A program made the position numbers and the translations under genes. Shown in pieces: positions 58,409-64,000 of a stretch of 64,000 nucleotides of DNA. The stretch is taken from NCBI GenBank assembly GCA_019084025.1, contig JAHRBI010000005.1, positions 1 to 64,000 of the forward strand. Direction: 5' to 3'. Position 1 is the first letter of the stretch; every line of letters starts with the position of its first letter. The notes under the pieces were generated by a model, which had not been told where the DNA came from, ran no database searches, and saw nothing but the letters and a program-made list of their open reading frames with translations. This stretch comes from Burkholderiaceae bacterium DAT-1 (GTDB lineage Bacteria > Pseudomonadota > Gammaproteobacteria > Burkholderiales > Chitinimonadaceae).

Positions 58409-59579
58409 CCTGAAACTCCCCCATTTCTTCTGGATCGTAGCCGAGAAAGCGCAAAATATCGTTGCGCCGCCGCATGGCATCGCTATAGCCCAGTTCAATC
58501 AAATCGCGCGTGTAGCGCCGGTGAAACAGCAGGTAGGACGCCAGCACTGATCCCGTACGTTTCAGTGCCCCCAGTCCGCCCAGAATAAACCGCATCGTCC
58601 ACGGAAAATGATTGGTGTGACGCGATGCAATCATTTCCAGTGGTTTACTGGGTGCGATTACCAGAATGTCCACCTCGCGCAGATTCACGTCGGCGGTTTG
58701 CTTGGTGGCTTCGGGAATAAACGAAAGTGTCCGGTTGACGCGCGCAATCCGCTCCAGATCCACTTCCATCCCGTCGATAAAGATGCTGTTCATCAAGTGG
58801 CCCGCAACCTGTGCCAGCGATGGGTAGTCTGGCGCGTATAGACGCTGGGCATTGGTTTCGCGCGGGGTGGACACGCCGATCACCAATACCTTTTTTGCGC
58901 CCAGATGCAGCGCAGGACTCATGGGCGCCACCTGACGCACCGAGCCATCACCAAAATATTCGCGATTAATCCGCACTGACGGGAATACAAAAGGAATGGC
59001 CGAGGTTGCCATTAAATGCGGGATGCCGATCTTGGTGCGCACGCCAAGCCGTTGCACCCGATTCCAGCCCTCGATGCTTTCGTGTCCTTGAAAGAATGAC
59101 ACCGATTGTCCGGAGTTGTAGCCGGAAGCCGTAATACTCAATGCATGCAAATGCCCACCTTCGATGGCCTTTTCGATCTCCTCGAACTTGACCATGTTTT
59201 CCAGTAGCTGCTGCAACGGTGTGTTATCCAGAAATGCGCGTGGATTTCGCCGCCCCATCCCCCCGGTAAACAGCGACACAATCCAGTGGAAAAACCGCTT
59301 GATCATGAAGCTGGCAGACGTCACATAAATTTGTTCGACATTGAGGTTTTTCCACAAATATTCCAGTCGGCAAACCGATTTGCGGAAGTTTGCCGCCCCC
59401 GCCGCGAGCGAAACGGCATTGATGCCACCCGCTGACGTACCACAAATGATCGAGAAGGGATTGTGGACTTTGGGCGGCAGCATTTTGGCGATCGCGCGCA
59501 GCACACCTACCTGGTAGGCCGCGCGCGCGCCTCCACCCGACAGGATGAGGCCGATTTTGTCTGGCTGGTGAATCGGCAT
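58395..59579 (-). CDS. Patatin-like phospholipase
   Basis: 394 residues. Oxyanion loop [14 protein letters not shown], nucleophile Ser49 in GTSAGG, catalytic Asp211 in DGSVRQ. Cytosolic-looking, without a Sec signal. It hydrolyses acyl chains of phospholipids. C-terminal extension with [22 protein letters not shown]. It is the first gene of the operon with the two lipoprotein genes, suggesting a role in envelope lipid handling. Divergent from guaB. Confidence 0.87.
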   Translation of the reverse strand: MPIHQPDKIGLILSGGGARAAYQVGVLRAIAKMLPPKVHNPFSIICGTSAGGINAVSLAAGAANFRKSVCRLEYLWKNLNVEQIYVTSASFMIKRFFHWIVSLFTGGMGRRNPRAFLDNTPLQQLLENMVKFEEIEKAIEGGHLHALSITASGYNSGQSVSFFQGHESIEGWNRVQRLGVRTKIGIPHLMATSAIPFVFPSVRINREYFGDGSVRQVAPMSPALHLGAKKVLVIGVSTPRETNAQRLYAPDYPSLAQVAGHLMNSIFIDGMEVDLERIARVNRTLSFIPEATKQTADVNLREVDILVIAPSKPLEMIASRHTNHFPWTMRFILGGLGALKRTGSVLASYLLFHRRYTRDLIELGYSDAMRRRNDILRFLGYDPEEMGEFQDDSQ

Positions 59580-59650
59580 GTCTTCCTCGATATTGATAGC
59601 TGCGCCGACTGTCGATATTCGGCGTGATCATGCTTGTTTTTTCAGCATAG

Positions 59651-61183
<1,533 letters not shown>

Positions 61184-61202
61184 GTTCGACGCTGTTCGGT
61201 AC

Positions 61203-61228
61203 CAGCCCCCGCGTGTCGGGGGCTGTTT
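61203..61228 (+). terminator. guaB terminator
   Basis: CAGCCCCCG-CGTGT-CGGGGGCTG followed by TTTC. Confidence 0.82.
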
Positions 61229-61330
61229 CATGTACAGATCCGCGATTTAAGCGGATCAACCCGGATTGCTAGACCCTGTGGTCGGCAACCGCTAGAATCG
61301 TGGATCATTAAAGCGGAAGTGTTTCTATCC

Positions 61331-62296
61331 ATGCAGGTTTTCCGAGGCGCGCCCTTTTCAGCGGCAGGCGCCTGCGCTCTCACTATCGGGAACTTTGACG
61401 GCCTTCACCTCGGGCATCAGGCCATGCTGGCTCGCTTGCGGGCCGAGGCACAGGCACGTGGTTTACCCACTGCAGTGCTGACTTTCGAGCCACATCCGCG
61501 TGAACTCTTTACACCGGACACAGCCCCTGCCCGTCTGACAAGCCTGCGCGAAAAGCTGGAACTACTGCGTGATGCGGGAATCGACCGTGTGTATGTCGCC
61601 CATTTCAATCGCGGATTTGCAGGTCTGGATGCCGAACGCTTTGCTGCGACCATTATTCGCGAGCAGATCGGCGCAGAGTACGTGCTGGTCGGCGATGATT
61701 TCCGTTTCGGCAAGGCACGTACAGGTGATATTGATGCGCTGACCCGCTTTGGTCAGCAGTTCGGATTTCACGCCGAGCATCTACCCGAAATTGCCCTGTA
61801 TGGCACCCGTGCGTCCAGCACCAGTGTGCGCGACATGCTCGCCAGCGGCCGCATTGAAGATGCAGCGGACATGCTGGGTCGCCCCTACAGCATCAGTGGC
61901 CGGGTGATTCACGGCAACAAACTGGGGCGCGAAATCGGTTTCCCGACCGCCAATATCCAGATCAAACATAATCGTCCGCCTTTGCAGGGGATATACGTCA
62001 CAGTCGTGCATGGCGCAGCCGAGACACCGCTCATGGGTGCGGCCAGTCTGGGATCGAAGCCAACCGTTGACTCAAGCGGCAAACTCTCCCTTGAGGTGTT
62101 CCTGCTGGACTTTAGCGGCGATCTGTACGGCAAGCATCTTCGTATCGATTTTCTGCACAAGTTGCGCGACGAAGTCAAATACACAGGGTTAGATCCTCTG
62201 ATACGGCAAATCCATCAGGATGTTGCCGACACCCGCCAGTATTTCGCTCATCATGCGGAAGCGCTGCAGACACGAATTAGCATCCCTCGTCCGTGA
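61331..62296 (+). CDS. ribF: Bifunctional riboflavin kinase/FAD synthetase RibF
   Basis: 321 residues from ATG 61331; a GTG at 61319 would add four residues. N-terminal FMN adenylyltransferase with TIGNFDGLHLGHQAM and LVGDDFRFGKARTGD, the RASSTSVRDML segment, then the riboflavin kinase domain with GREIGFPTANIQIK and SLGSKPTVD. It makes FMN and FAD. ribF before ileS is a common proteobacterial order. Confidence 0.95.
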   Translation: MQVFRGAPFSAAGACALTIGNFDGLHLGHQAMLARLRAEAQARGLPTAVLTFEPHPRELFTPDTAPARLTSLREKLELLRDAGIDRVYVAHFNRGFAGLDAERFAATIIREQIGAEYVLVGDDFRFGKARTGDIDALTRFGQQFGFHAEHLPEIALYGTRASSTSVRDMLASGRIEDAADMLGRPYSISGRVIHGNKLGREIGFPTANIQIKHNRPPLQGIYVTVVHGAAETPLMGAASLGSKPTVDSSGKLSLEVFLLDFSGDLYGKHLRIDFLHKLRDEVKYTGLDPLIRQIHQDVADTRQYFAHHAEALQTRISIPRP

Positions 62297-62367
62297 GCGG
62301 GCGGGGGTAATGTAGTCAGTCAGACCGCAGGCAAGCGTGATTTGTCTGCGCCGCAGCAGATGACATC

Positions 62368-62384
62368 GACAAGTAGCACTTGTC
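62368..62384 (+). other. Hairpin in the ileS leader
   Basis: GACAAGT-AGC-ACTTGTC, a perfect 7-bp stem 67 bases before the ileS start. No T-tract follows, so it is not a terminator. Confidence 0.4.
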
Positions 62385-62451
62385 AGCAAATGAATAAATA
62401 TCGCCGGCAGGCCAGGCCTGTCGACACACAGAATTTCCAGAGATTGTGACC

Positions 62452-64000
62452 ATGGCTGAACAAGCAAAAACCGAGCAAAACAAATATCCGGTAAACCTGT
62501 TGGACACCCCGTTTCCAATGCGCGGCGATCTGGCCAAGCGCGAGCCGGGGTTTCTGGCGCGCTGGCAAAGCAAGAAACTCTACGAGAAAGTACGCGCTAA
62601 GGCAGCCGGTCGTCCCAAGTTCATCCTGCATGATGGCCCGCCCTATGCCAATGGCGACATCCATATCGGCCATGCCGTCAACAAAATCCTGAAGGATATC
62701 GTCGTCAAATCCAAGACGCTGTCTGGTTTTGATGCTCCTTACGTACCGGGTTGGGATTGCCACGGTCTGCCGATCGAGCATCAAATCGAAAAGCTCATCA
62801 AGAGCGACAAGAAGGCCATCGAAGCCGCACCGGATATCCACGCCAAGATCGTCGCGTTCCGCAAGGAAAATGGACTGGACGAACGTGAAATCCGTCTGCC
62901 AGCCGACTTCGTGCGCACCATGTGCCGCGAATACGCTGAGCGCCAGATTGCCCGCCAGATGAAAGATTTCGTGCGACTGGGCGTACTGGGCGACTGGGAC
63001 AATCCATACAAGACCATGGCTTTCGATACCGAAGCCAATATCGTCCGTACACTGGGTGAAATCCACGCCAATGGCTTCCTGACCAAGGGCCAGAAGCCTG
63101 TGCACTGGTGTGTGGAGTGTGGCTCCGCACTGGCTGAAGCCGAAGTCGAATACGAAGACAAGCACAGCCCGGCCATCGATGTGGCCTTCCAGTTTGCAGA
63201 CAATGCTGCGCTCTCTAAGGCCTTTGGTGGTGTAGAAATCGGCAACACTCCTGCATTCGCCGTGATCTGGACCACCACCCCGTGGACCCTGCCTGCCAAT
63301 CGCGCAGTCAGCGTGCATCCCGAACTGATCTACGACCTGATCGAAACCCCGAAGGGTCTGATCGTGGTTGTCCGCGAACAAGCTGAAAACGCCGTGAAGC
63401 GCTATGGCTTTGAGAGTGTGGAAGTCGTGGCACAGACTCAAGGTGCCAAGCTGGAACACCTGCTGCTGCAACATCCCTTCTACAATCGTCAGGTGCCGGT
63501 GATTCTGGGCGCCCACGTCACCACTGACTCGGGTACCGGCCTCGTGCATACCGCACCTGCACACGGTGTAGAAGACTGGTTGGTGGGGCAACAGTATCAG
63601 TTGTCCGACGAAAACCCGGTGGGCAATGATGGTCGCTACCACCCGAACGTGGAATGGCTGGCTGGCAAGTCCGTGTGGGAAGCCAATCCGCTGGTGGTCG
63701 AAAAGTTGACTGAACTCGGCTTGCTGCTGGCACATGAAAAGCTGCTGCACAGCTACCCGCATTGCTGGCGCCACAAGACCCCGATCATCTTCCGCGCCAC
63801 CGCACAATGGTTTATCTCCATGGAGAAGCCGGGCAAGGCTGGTGTCACCCTGCGTTCACTAGCCAATCAGGCCGTGGATGCCACCGAATTCTTCCCGGAC
63901 TGGGGTCGTCCGCGCCTCGAATCCATGATCGGCAACCGTCCGGACTGGTGCGTATCACGTCAGCGTAACTGGGGCGTGCCGATGACCTTCTTCGTGCACA
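62452..64000 (+). CDS. ileS: Isoleucyl-tRNA synthetase, N-terminal part (runs off window edge)
   Basis: The first 516 codons are present and open to the end of the window. The start is ATG 62452 ([14 protein letters not shown]). HIGH motif in [11 protein letters not shown] (His71) and [12 protein letters not shown]. The editing domain contains [13 protein letters not shown] and [12 protein letters not shown]. The KMSKS loop and zinc domain lie beyond the window. The 155 bases after ribF hold one small hairpin and no other recognised signal. Confidence 0.96.
   Translation, partial: MAEQAKTEQNKYPVNLLDTPFPMRGDLAKREPGFLARWQSKKLYEKVRAKAAGRPKFILHDGPPYANGDIHIGHAVNKILKDIVVKSKTLSGFDAPYVPGWDCHGLPIEHQIEKLIKSDKKAIEAAPDIHAKIVAFRKENGLDEREIRLPADFVRTMCREYAERQIARQMKDFVRLGVLGDWDNPYKTMAFDTEANIVRTLGEIHANGFLTKGQKPVHWCVECGSALAEAEVEYEDKHSPAIDVAFQFADNAALSKAFGGVEIGNTPAFAVIWTTTPWTLPANRAVSVHPELIYDLIETPKGLIVVVREQAENAVKRYGFESVEVVAQTQGAKLEHLLLQHPFYNRQVPVILGAHVTTDSGTGLVHTAPAHGVEDWLVGQQYQLSDENPVGNDGRYHPNVEWLAGKSVWEANPLVVEKLTELGLLLAHEKLLHSYPHCWRHKTPIIFRATAQWFISMEKPGKAGVTLRSLANQAVDATEFFPDWGRPRLESMIGNRPDWCVSRQRNWGVPMTFFVH

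Noticed and set aside
62383-63807. Minus-strand open frame of 474 codons
   Set aside because: Opposite ileS, whose motifs are intact; a shadow frame.

Overview
The window reads as the chromosome of a Gram-negative betaproteobacterium, most likely from the Neisseriales (Chromobacteriaceae-like). The grounds are the surE-pcm-nlpD-rpoS order, Lol lipoprotein export, DsbB, an OxyR with cysteines at exactly positions 199 and 208, a full molybdenum-cofactor operon, and the style of the ETF:ubiquinone oxidoreductase and MaeB proteins. No database search was possible, so the genus is not claimed. Most of the 64 kb is dense core genome, with many short overlaps and clear hairpin terminators.

Layout. 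0-2.8 kb: an accessory toxin island, all on the minus strand. It holds a truncated ParD-like antitoxin gene at the window edge, a 46-residue unknown protein, and two tandem start-less toxin C-terminal modules. Each module is followed by an intact candidate immunity gene, and each begins with the same 16-nt junction. 2.8-7.8 kb: OPT oligopeptide transporter, argS (with a terminator-like hairpin in its leader) and an aspartoacylase-family protein. 7.8-16.4 kb: MocR regulator, VanY-type carboxypeptidase, radA, trxA, rho, a copper P-type ATPase and an overlapping GNAT gene. 16.5-20.3 kb: tRNA-Thr(CGT) and moaA-moeA-moaD-moaE-mobA. 20.2-31 kb: GNAT/LysR pair, ETF-QO, maeB, rimO-oxyR, a TonB-like protein and an EF-hand protein. 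31-36 kb: cysS and the surE-pcm-nlpD-rpoS operon. 36-43 kb: a signalling cluster of an HD-GYP response regulator, a FIST (NosP-like) sensor and a hybrid histidine kinase, convergent with an Aer-like chemoreceptor. 43-46.7 kb: thiolase, a long FabG and a TetR regulator with twin operator-like repeats. 46.7-52 kb: tRNA-Glu(TTC), rlmB, recJ and two poorly known genes, one with a PilZ domain. 52-54.8 kb: lolC-lolD-serB. 54.8-56.7 kb: a second accessory island with an AT-rich part, holding a ParDE-like toxin-antitoxin pair, a secreted protein, a small membrane protein and a CPBP-type membrane protein. 56.8-64 kb: dsbB, two lipoproteins, a patatin, guaB, ribF and the 5' part of ileS.

How the parts connect. 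The strongest candidates for unusual biology are the toxin cassette island at the left edge, the second island between serB and dsbB (whose antitoxin is a close paralogue of the one at position 1), and the HD-GYP/FIST/hybrid-kinase operon, which looks like a nitric-oxide-responsive cyclic-di-GMP module. Regulatory features worth noting are the argS leader hairpin, the paired TGAAC/TGTTCA repeats between the thiolase and fabG genes, and a composite palindrome upstream of the TonB-like gene.
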